Origin: a bacterium
GTDB lineage: Bacteria; Tectomicrobia; Entotheonellia; Entotheonellales; Entotheonellaceae
Assembly (NCBI GenBank): GCA_027294925.1
Contig: JAPULM010000073.1
Coordinates: 1-6,184, forward strand
Direction of reading: 5' to 3'
Length of the DNA stretch: 6,184 nt
The notes below the pieces were generated by a model. The model did not search any database and was not told the DNA's origin. It saw only the letters and a list, made by a program, of their open reading frames with translations. Made by a program: the position numbers and the translations under genes. This document shows, piece after piece, positions 1 through 5,471 of this stretch (position 1 is its first letter; every line of letters starts with the position of its first letter).

Positions 1-80
1 AGCTTGACGCCCATATCCTTAGCCTTAGGCGATGCGCAAGACCTGCCCCCAATGCGGCACTTAGCGTTTGCGCCGTTCAC
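1..80 (-). CDS. Start of a further operon gene (5' fragment, unidentified)
   Basis: After the GldG-like gene a reading frame stays open on the minus strand to the window edge. Two starts are possible. A GTG at 80-78 overlaps the TGA of the upstream gene as GTGA and has GGAG nine bases upstream. An in-frame ATG at 14-12 has AAGG eight bases upstream and would begin MGVKL. Only about 26 codons are visible even from the earlier start, and they show no recognisable motif. In related ATPase-permease-GldG operons the next gene often encodes a DUF4340 membrane-anchored protein, so that is a reasonable guess from context, but nothing in these few residues proves it. If the ATG is correct, positions 15-76 are a short untranslated spacer. 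Confidence 0.33.
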   Translation of the reverse strand, partial: MNGANAKCRIGGRSCASPKAKDMGVK

Positions 81-1519
81 TGCTGCCATCTCCGTCTGCT
101 GAAGACGAGCGCGCCGGCAGTGAAAACCGCCAGGGGCAGCACCACCACCGGTAACCAAAAGATGAGCGATTCCTGGGCGGCTGTTAAGATGACCGGGCCG
201 CTATGTCCGCCCTCACGTGGTCGGATGGCAACTAAGTCTTCTTCTTCGGCAAGCCAACTAACCGCGTTCAGGAAGAAATCGCTATTACCCTGTAAGGTAA
301 TAAAGTTATTGTTGGCAAACTCGGAATCGCCAATTACAACAAGACGGGCGGCAGGCGCACGTTGCTTGCTATCGTCTTTGCCCACGACTTGCTTGGCAGT
401 AATGGTCGCAACTACAGCGATGCTGATAGGCCCTTTTTGGTCACGTCCTTCATCAAATGCAGAGCGATTATCTGCTAACGCTTCAAAATCGGTTTCCGCC
501 CAGCTTTGCGGGCTCGTCGACATCAAGGTTTGCGCGCTCACCCCATCCGGAAGTAGCTCGGCAACGCGAACCGAGCGCACCACCGGGAAGATGGTCATGA
601 CGCCGCTTACGCTTAAGTCTTCGGTAATGGGGTGGCCAGCATGCGCCGTTACTGCCGGCATATGGTAGTCACCGCCAAACAAGCGACCAAGGGCGTTGGT
701 CTCAATCACCCAATCATGACCAAGCGTGAGACCATAACGCGCCAAAAATGAGACCAGGCCAGCGGCGACTCCCGGGTCCAGCATAATTAAAACATGCCCG
801 CCGCCTTCTATATAGGCCGCCAAGGCGCTTATCTCGGATCCCAAAAGGTCGGTTCGTAGGCCAGCCACGACAACGACAGCAGCGTCATCCGGCAGTCGTT
901 GGTGACGTACTAACACCAACTCTTTGACATCGTGGTTGTGGTTTCCCAAATCTTGCTTGGCAAGACTATAACCATTGCGTTCGGTGTCAGTTATCGACGG
1001 TTCGCCATGTCCGGTGGTGAAATAGATCACCTTTTTTTTCTCGCGTGTAACCTTCAAGATTGCATTGGTCAGTGCCGCTTCTTGGAGGCGGAAAACTTTT
1101 TCTTCCTTCTCGTATCCCGTCACCACCATCGTATTGAAAGGTGTAATGTTGTATCGTTTAGCCAAGGCCGGTTGACGGTAAAAATCAACCACCTCATAGG
1201 TTATTTGCTCTGAATGGTGGACGTATTGTTTAAGCAGGTCTTCGAATTGCCCACGTTCAGGGTCTTCAAGGCGAAAAAAGCCCATCACCTTGATTGGCCT
1301 TTGTAAGGTTTGTAGCAATTTGACGCTTTGGCTGGTCAGGGTGAATCGTTTTGCACGCGTAACATCGATCCGCTGGCTATAGTTGACCATTATTGTATAG
1401 AGCATGATCGTGCTGGTTAAGACGATCAGGGTGAACAGCGAAGCGTGACTACCATATTTGAAGGTGCGAAGGTTGAAGACGTGCCATGGTGAGCGTCGCC
1501 GTCCTGCGGATGCCGCCAT
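77..1519 (-). CDS. GldG-like ABC transporter auxiliary protein
   Basis: A 480-residue membrane-anchored protein of the GldG / ABC-type uncharacterised transport system family (PF09822-like). It has a membrane segment at about residues 26-46, a large presumably extracytoplasmic domain, and a second membrane segment at about 451-473 followed by a basic end (SRRRWQQ). Family-like motifs are RFTLTSQS (58-65) just after the first helix, YFTTGHGEPSI (166-176), GGGHVLIMLDP (239-249), RLVVIGDSEFANN (392-404) and the NAVSWLAEEEDLVAIRPRE segment before the last helix. The ATG at 1519 is preferred over an in-frame GTG at 1534 because GAGGA lies five bases before it and the GTG has no ribosome site. It begins 2 bp after the permease stop, so translation is probably coupled. 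The family is thought to work with the adjacent ABC ATPase and permease; substrate is unknown. The gliding role of GldG in Bacteroidetes should not be assumed here. Family call is strong, function weak. Confidence 0.88.
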   Translation of the reverse strand: MAASAGRRRSPWHVFNLRTFKYGSHASLFTLIVLTSTIMLYTIMVNYSQRIDVTRAKRFTLTSQSVKLLQTLQRPIKVMGFFRLEDPERGQFEDLLKQYVHHSEQITYEVVDFYRQPALAKRYNITPFNTMVVTGYEKEEKVFRLQEAALTNAILKVTREKKKVIYFTTGHGEPSITDTERNGYSLAKQDLGNHNHDVKELVLVRHQRLPDDAAVVVVAGLRTDLLGSEISALAAYIEGGGHVLIMLDPGVAAGLVSFLARYGLTLGHDWVIETNALGRLFGGDYHMPAVTAHAGHPITEDLSVSGVMTIFPVVRSVRVAELLPDGVSAQTLMSTSPQSWAETDFEALADNRSAFDEGRDQKGPISIAVVATITAKQVVGKDDSKQRAPAARLVVIGDSEFANNNFITLQGNSDFFLNAVSWLAEEEDLVAIRPREGGHSGPVILTAAQESLIFWLPVVVLPLAVFTAGALVFSRRRWQQ

Positions 1520-1521
1520 AC

Positions 1522-2292
1522 TTATCCTCGCCACCGGGTCGATTCAATAGAACGTAGAGCAAGAAAGAGGGCGAATAGACTGAACAAGACAAAGAACGCA
1601 ATGTTTCGCGTTTCAACAATGCCTTTAATAAAGTTGCCGTAGTGGTTCGCAAACGACACATGGGTAAACAGGGTGGCAAGCTTGCCACCGACAAAGTCTG
1701 CAAGGTGACCAATCAGCCAGAAGAACAGAAATCCAGCCCAGGCTAAAGCACCGGCGGCAATTTGGTTTTTTGTCCAGGTGGAACACAGAAAACCGAGGGA
1801 TAACAGGGCTGCTCCCATGAGTAAGGTACCGATGTATCCGGAGATGATCGGGCCGGGGTCTAAGGTGCCGAACAGAGCCGTCAGCAGTGGATAGAGCAAG
1901 GTTAGCACGAGAAGGAGGGTGTAAACGGCCAGGGCGGCGAAGAACTTGCCCAAAATAATGTCACGCTCACGGAGTGGGAAGGTGAGCAACAATTCCGCGG
2001 TTCCGGTGCGCTTCTCTTCCGACCACATGCGCATGGTGATTAAAGGTAAGGTAAACACGCTGACGGCGCCGATGGTGCTGATGGTTGACGCCATCACCAT
2101 GATGCTGAGATCGAGTTGTTGGGCAAACATGGGATTGCGTATGGCTTCAAAGCTCATGCCCAAGAACTGACGGAAGTAGAGATAGTAGAACAACCCCACA
2201 ATAAGTAATAAGCTACCCATTATGACGTAGGCGATAGGCTGTGTAAAGTAGGCCTTCAGTTCCCGTTTGAAGACTGCGATCATACTACGCAT
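1522..2292 (-). CDS. ABC-2 type transporter permease, GldF-like
   Basis: A 256-residue integral membrane protein, the membrane half of the ABC transporter whose ATPase is encoded immediately upstream. About six membrane helices can be seen, near residues 20-40, 69-88, 117-141, 150-172, 177-197 and 229-247. The hallmark is the conserved stretch around 84-106, with MRMWSEEKRTGTAELLLTFP between helices two and three, typical of ABC-2 permeases of the GldF/NosY type. The N-terminal FKRELKAYFTQPIAYV is also typical: an amphipathic lead-in before the first helix. Start chosen at the ATG of 2292-2290, seven bases after a strong GAGGAG; a longer frame to 2337 has no such site, and an ATG at 2283 is a close alternative. 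The gene overlaps the ATPase stop by 8 bp, which supports coupled translation and a fixed subunit ratio. What is moved across the membrane cannot be told from sequence. Confidence 0.92.
   Translation of the reverse strand: MRSMIAVFKRELKAYFTQPIAYVIMGSLLLIVGLFYYLYFRQFLGMSFEAIRNPMFAQQLDLSIMVMASTISTIGAVSVFTLPLITMRMWSEEKRTGTAELLLTFPLRERDIILGKFFAALAVYTLLLVLTLLYPLLTALFGTLDPGPIISGYIGTLLMGAALLSLGFLCSTWTKNQIAAGALAWAGFLFFWLIGHLADFVGGKLATLFTHVSFANHYGNFIKGIVETRNIAFFVLFSLFALFLALRSIESTRWRG
1525..1529 (-). promoter_or_regulatory. Ribosome binding site that sets the GldG-like start
   Basis: GAGGA lies five bases before the ATG at 1519 and just upstream of the permease stop codon. The in-frame GTG at 1534 has no comparable site, so the ATG is preferred. 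Confidence 0.65.
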
Positions 2293-3235
2293 CCGCTGTC
2301 TCCTCTTCGGTGACAAGCTCGCTAAAGACTTCCTCAAGGCTTAGACGGTGCACACGCAACTCCAGCAATTGCCAACCCTGCTGGATGATGGCCTGGGCGA
2401 CAGCGGCCCGTAAGTCCCGGTCTTTGACCGTAGCCAGTGTGTATAATGAGGTTGCATCCGAATCAGCGTGGTCTTTTTCAACCTTTACGACGCCTTCGAT
2501 ACCTTGCAGGTGGGTGAGGACGGCGTCTACCGGACCTTGCACCTGAAGGCGAATGAGACGGTGGCGTTGCGTCCGTCTGGTTAAATTGTCCGGCGTATCC
2601 ACCGCCGTGACTTGACCGCCACTGATGACCACCACACGATCACAAGTCATGCGAACTTCCGGCAGGATATGTGTGCTGAGAATCACCGTATGATCGTGCC
2701 GAAGGTCTTTGATAATTTGACGAATATCGATGATTTGCCTGGCATCCAGGCCGACGGTCGGCTGGTCAAGGATGAGTACTGGCGGGTTGTTGAGCAGTGC
2801 CTGAGCTAGCCCGACTCGCTGCCGATAGCCTTTTGAGAGACTCCCGATAAGCCGCCGTTCCATCTCATCAACGCCGCATGTCTCCATCACTTCGCCGACT
2901 TGTTTGGTGCGTTGTTGGCGCGGCACGCCTTTGATTTCTGCCACAAAATGCAAATAACTGCGGACAGTCATTTGCCGATACAAAGGCACATTCTCTGGCA
3001 AATAGCCTACTCGGCGGCGAACCTCCAGCGCTTGCGAAAAGACATCATAGCCGTCAACGCTTACGCGACCACCGGTAGCCGACAGATAGCCACTCAAAAT
3101 ACGCATGGTGGTGGTTTTGCCGGCTCCATTTGGCCCCAACAAACCGACAATCTCGCCTTTTTCAACCTGAAAAGCGAGATTCTCGATGGCTGCAATTGGG
3201 CCATAATATTTGCTGAGGCGCTCAACCTCAATCAT
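2285..3235 (-). CDS. ABC transporter ATP-binding protein, GldA-like, with Gln in place of Walker B Glu
   Basis: A 316-residue cytoplasmic ATPase expected to power the adjacent permease. Visible motifs in order: Walker A GPNGAGKTT (34-42), Q-loop region GYLPENVPLY (77-86) with Glu81 where many ABC proteins have Gln, signature LSKGY (133-137), Walker B VLILD (153-157), D-loop GLDA (162-165) and switch His189 in STH. The residue after the Walker B Asp is Gln158 (codon CAG at 2764-2762) instead of the catalytic Glu normally found (LDEPT). Everything else is intact, so the gene does not look decayed. Residues after about 220 form a C-terminal extension common in the GldA/NatA/CcmA-type group, ending in the usual HRLSLEEVFSELV. 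The ATG at 3235 lies 10 bp after the protease stop, with a weak GAGAGA site, so it may depend on coupled translation. Transporter ATPase identity is secure; active hydrolysis is uncertain. Confidence 0.95.
   Translation of the reverse strand: MIEVERLSKYYGPIAAIENLAFQVEKGEIVGLLGPNGAGKTTTMRILSGYLSATGGRVSVDGYDVFSQALEVRRRVGYLPENVPLYRQMTVRSYLHFVAEIKGVPRQQRTKQVGEVMETCGVDEMERRLIGSLSKGYRQRVGLAQALLNNPPVLILDQPTVGLDARQIIDIRQIIKDLRHDHTVILSTHILPEVRMTCDRVVVISGGQVTAVDTPDNLTRRTQRHRLIRLQVQGPVDAVLTHLQGIEGVVKVEKDHADSDATSLYTLATVKDRDLRAAVAQAIIQQGWQLLELRVHRLSLEEVFSELVTEEETADA
2300..2305 (-). promoter_or_regulatory. Ribosome binding site that sets the permease start
   Basis: GAGGAG lies seven bases before the ATG at 2292 and inside the last codons of the ATPase gene. 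It rules against the longer frame starting at 2337. Confidence 0.75.
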
Positions 3236-3245
3236 GAGTTTTCTC

Positions 3246-4715
3246 TCAATCTGCCTTGCGTGGCCTTACTGCCACATAGAGTCCATTGCCCCGACGTTCT
3301 AGCAGCATTAAAACCGGTACATCGGGATCGAGTTGGGTTGTCGCATTTTCGTAGGACTCCATATCAATGATCTGCTGGCGATTGATTTCCCGCACCACAT
3401 CACCGCGTCGAATACCGGCTTCACTCGCTGGGCCGGCGGACTCGACTTGTGAGACCACGACACCTTCGGCGTCTTCCAGACGTAGCGCTCGGGCAATATC
3501 CGGACTAATCACCTGCACGCGCAAACCGAGCGTCTCTTCAACGTCGGGAGGTTGCATACGCGCTGCAACCTTTGCCTCATCATCCTTCATGCGGCCTAGC
3601 ATAACCGAGATGGTGAGCCTCTTGCCACCACGAATGGTGTCGATCTCCACTTTGGTATCTGGCGCCACTGCTGCGACCATGCGCGGCAACTCGTTGGATT
3701 CTTTGACAGGCTGGCCGTTGAAAGCAACGATAATATCACCGCGTTTGAGACCGGCTTTGTCGGCCGGGCCATCCGTCACCACATCTGCTACCAGTGCACC
3801 CTGAGTATCATCTAAGCTGAACGCTTTCAATAACTCAGGGGATAAACGCTGGATGGCAACACCGAGCCAGCCTCGCGTCACCTTACCTGCACCATGCAAT
3901 TGTAGAAGCACTTTTTTTGCCATACTACTGGGAATCGCAAAACCGATGCCTTGCCCACTGGCGATGATCGCCGTGTTGATGCCAATGACTTCGCCCTTCA
4001 TATTAAACAACGGTCCACCGCTGTTGCCGGGGTTAATCGAGGCGTCAGTCTGGATGAAATCATCATAGGGGCCAGCGCCGATGATGCGGCCTTTGGCACT
4101 GACAATGCCGGCGGTAACGGTATGCCCTAGACCAAATGGATTGCCGATTGCTAAGACCCAATCGCCAACCGCAAGGTCGTCTGAATTGCCAAACGGAACG
4201 GTGGGCAATGGGGTATCACTTGCAATTTTCAGCAAGGCGAGATCCGTTTTTGGATCACGTCCGATTAGAGTGGCGTCGAACTCTTCTTTGGAGGTAAGCG
4301 TAACTTTGATTTCTGTCGCGCCATCGATCACGTGGTTGTTGGTGACGATGTATCCCGTCGAATGGATAATAAATCCTGATCCAAGGCTTGGACGCTGCCG
4401 ACGCGGATTTCGGCGGCCAAAAAAACGATCAAAAAACTCTTGGAAGGGGTCATCTTTATCGCCAAAAGGCGATCGTGTGCGAGACCGCTTGGTTTCTTGC
4501 TTGCTACTAATGTTGACCACAGCCGGGTTGAGATGTTTCGCGAGTTCAGTGAATGCCGGTGGCTGAGGTTGTACAGGTATCAAGCCGGGCTGCCCCTCTT
4601 GCCAAAATGGCGCTGCAGCCGGAGTCTGCAGTGCCGGGAAAAAGAGATAGAAGCCTGTCAGAGTGATGGTGAGTAGCAATTTGAGTCGAAACATACGACG
4701 GGTCCCACAAGGCAT
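3246..4715 (-). CDS. degP: Periplasmic serine protease/chaperone of the DegP/HtrA (Do) family
   Basis: A 489-residue Do-family serine endopeptidase that degrades or refolds damaged proteins in the periplasm. An N-terminal signal peptide is clear: basic residues (TRRMFRLK) then a hydrophobic stretch (about 13-29), with probable cleavage near the Ala run at 33-35. The trypsin-like domain holds the full catalytic triad: His128 in TNNHVIDG, Asp158 in DPKTDLALLK and Ser232 in NPGNSGGPL. Two PDZ domains follow, about 281-374 (starting RGWLGVAIQRLSP) and 395-483 (GLRVQVISPDIARAL). The length and two PDZ domains match DegP/DegQ/MucD rather than DegS. The linker before the protease core is rich in Asp/Phe and then Arg, as often seen in this family. 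Start at ATG 4715 is chosen because GAGGAG sits eight bases upstream; an upstream in-frame start at 4766 would overlap the preceding gene and add a stretch not resembling a signal peptide. It begins 19 bp after the zinc-ribbon gene. DegP, DegQ and MucD cannot be separated with certainty from sequence alone. Confidence 0.96.
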   Translation of the reverse strand: MPCGTRRMFRLKLLLTITLTGFYLFFPALQTPAAAPFWQEGQPGLIPVQPQPPAFTELAKHLNPAVVNISSKQETKRSRTRSPFGDKDDPFQEFFDRFFGRRNPRRQRPSLGSGFIIHSTGYIVTNNHVIDGATEIKVTLTSKEEFDATLIGRDPKTDLALLKIASDTPLPTVPFGNSDDLAVGDWVLAIGNPFGLGHTVTAGIVSAKGRIIGAGPYDDFIQTDASINPGNSGGPLFNMKGEVIGINTAIIASGQGIGFAIPSSMAKKVLLQLHGAGKVTRGWLGVAIQRLSPELLKAFSLDDTQGALVADVVTDGPADKAGLKRGDIIVAFNGQPVKESNELPRMVAAVAPDTKVEIDTIRGGKRLTISVMLGRMKDDEAKVAARMQPPDVEETLGLRVQVISPDIARALRLEDAEGVVVSQVESAGPASEAGIRRGDVVREINRQQIIDMESYENATTQLDPDVPVLMLLERRGNGLYVAVRPRKAD

Positions 4716-4723
4716 GAAGAACA

Positions 4724-4729
4724 CTCCTC
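4724..4729 (-). promoter_or_regulatory. Ribosome binding site that sets the protease start
   Basis: GAGGAG lies eight bases before the ATG at 4715, within the 19-bp gap after the zinc-ribbon gene. It selects a start that puts the signal peptide at the true N-terminus. Confidence 0.8.
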
Positions 4730-4734
4730 TACAT

Positions 4735-5259
4735 TTAACTGCAACGGCGGTGGAAGACGGTGCCATGGCAGCGTCTACACGGTGGCAGTGGGCCGATTTT
4801 AACCTTCTTTATTACTTTATCGCATTTTATGCAGAAAAAATTCCCTATACCGACCACGGTGCCTGTGCGGTACTCTAATTCGCGTTGCAAACGATTTTCG
4901 ACCTCGCTAGCGAATGTCCGAACGGTGCCAGCCAAATTCGCTAAGAGAGAAACGCCGCGTTCGGTCCACTCCTGGACCGTATCGCTATGCCGGACGTCCT
5001 GACGTATCTGATCGCCAGGCGTAAATACCTGCTGCCATTGCTTCACCAGGGTTTCGATGACCTCGTTAAGCTCATCCTGATGGCTTTCCATAGAAGTTGC
5101 CAAATTATCTCGCACCGCATATGCCGCCGCCTGAAAAATATCTGCGGTCAAAGTTGCCGTATGCTCAAGGCGTTGTTTGATCTCCTCAATACAACGTTCG
5201 TAAAGAGAATGGCGCGTATCATTTGCAGACGTATGATCCTCCGCATGATGATCTGGCAT
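4735..5259 (-). CDS. Zinc-ribbon-containing protein of the DUF1451 (YbeL-like) family
   Basis: A 174-residue protein of unknown function. The first three quarters look largely helical and charged (for example YERCIEEIKQRLEH, ESHQDELNEVIETLVKQW) and may form a helical bundle or coiled coil. The C-terminus is a zinc ribbon with Cys143-x2-Cys146 and Cys161-x2-Cys164, preceded by GTVVGIGNFFC and followed by GTVFHRR. This layout closely resembles E. coli YbeL (GEVVGLGNLVCEKC ... CPKCG ... FQRR), recalled from family knowledge. A further Cys lies one residue before the end. No signal peptide or membrane segment is seen, so it is probably cytoplasmic. The reading frame could extend 22 codons upstream, but ATG 5259 has TGAGGAGGA eight bases before it and gives the usual family length. 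It is the first gene of the presumed operon with the protease and ABC genes. The zinc-ribbon call is firm; its job is unknown. Confidence 0.85.
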   Translation of the reverse strand: MPDHHAEDHTSANDTRHSLYERCIEEIKQRLEHTATLTADIFQAAAYAVRDNLATSMESHQDELNEVIETLVKQWQQVFTPGDQIRQDVRHSDTVQEWTERGVSLLANLAGTVRTFASEVENRLQRELEYRTGTVVGIGNFFCIKCDKVIKKVKIGPLPPCRRCHGTVFHRRCS

Positions 5260-5267
5260 CGGGCAGT

Positions 5268-5273
5268 CCTCCT
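5268..5273 (-). promoter_or_regulatory. Ribosome binding site that sets the zinc-ribbon protein start
   Basis: AGGAGG lies eight bases before the ATG at 5259, inside a longer TGAGGAGGA. It favours this start over in-frame ATGs at 5325, 5319 and 5310, which would add an N-terminus unlike the family. Confidence 0.8.
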
Positions 5274-5310
5274 CACCGTGTAGGGTCAGCCTTATCTCGT
5301 CGTTGCGCAT

Positions 5311-5343
5311 AATAATCATGTGCATTGACCAAGATTGATTATT
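5311..5343. promoter_or_regulatory. 8-bp inverted repeat just after the predicted transcription start
   Basis: AATAATCA (5311-5318) and TGATTATT (5336-5343) are perfect inverted copies separated by 17 bases. On the minus strand they cover about +3 to +35 of the predicted transcript, a position suited to a repressor operator or a weak leader hairpin. The arms are AT-rich, so an RNA stem would be only moderately stable, and a protein-binding site seems the better guess. No regulator is encoded nearby. Confidence 0.4.
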
Positions 5344-5352
5344 GGTGCTTGA

Positions 5353-5383
5353 AGTATAGCAAACTTGGAAAGTGGAAGGGCAA
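5353..5383 (-). promoter_or_regulatory. Candidate promoter of the zinc-ribbon/protease/ABC operon
   Basis: On the minus strand TATACT (5358-5353) is preceded by TGC, giving an extended -10 element of the housekeeping sigma type. A weak -35 match, TTGCCC (5383-5378), lies 19 bases upstream, longer than the ideal 17, which the extended -10 could compensate. Transcription would begin near 5346 and leave about 85 bases untranslated before the ATG at 5259. I did not find a convincing heat-shock or sigma-E promoter in this spacer. Confidence 0.5.
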
Positions 5384-5405
5384 CTGTAGCATGCGCGTGC
5401 CGCAC

Positions 5406-5423
5406 AGCATGAGCATGAGCATG
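5406..5423. repeat. Three perfect tandem copies of a 6-bp unit
   Basis: The unit AGCATG (CATGCT on the minus strand) occurs three times in a row here, and a further single AGCATGC occurs at 5388-5394. The copies sit between the groEL hairpin and the promoter candidate of the next operon, upstream of its -35 region. They could be protein-binding sites or simple slippage products; nothing else decides between these. Confidence 0.55.
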
Positions 5424-5434
5424 CAGTAGGAGGG

Positions 5435-5458
5435 AAGGGGCAGGGTTGCCTGCCCCTT
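5435..5458 (-). terminator. Hairpin downstream of groEL, probable terminator
   Basis: A perfect 10-bp stem (AAGGGGCAGG paired with CCTGCCCCTT) with a 4-base loop lies 13 bases after the groEL stop codon. The stem is GC-rich and stable. The base tract after it on the minus strand is CCCTCCTAC, not a run of T, so it may terminate only in part, or it may protect the transcript's 3' end. Partial read-through would let groEL transcription feed the operon below. Confidence 0.6.
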
Positions 5459-5471
5459 GTGGGACAAAAGC

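Noticed and set aside
120..668. Plus-strand open frame of 182 codons
   Set aside because: It lies wholly antisense to the GldG-like gene, has low-complexity Ser/Thr/Arg composition and no recognisable domain.
77..1519. A true gliding-motility role for the GldA/F/G-like genes
   Set aside because: That role is established only in Bacteroidetes, and nothing else here points to that phylum or to gliding genes.
2293..2337. Longer N-terminus for the permease (start at 2337)
   Set aside because: It would add a basic peptide unlike the family and extend the overlap with the ATPase; GAGGAG supports 2292.
3367..4566. Several plus-strand open frames (3367-3804, 3853-4068, 4081-4566)
   Set aside because: All are antisense to the protease gene, whose own frame has a full catalytic triad and two PDZ domains. 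Their products look like complement-strand shadows.
4716..4766. Longer N-terminus for the protease (start at 4766)
   Set aside because: It overlaps the upstream gene, lacks a ribosome site and would bury the signal peptide behind 17 extra residues.
5260..5325. Longer N-terminus for the zinc-ribbon protein (start at 5325)
   Set aside because: The ATG at 5259 has a far better ribosome site, and the 22 extra codons contain that site themselves.
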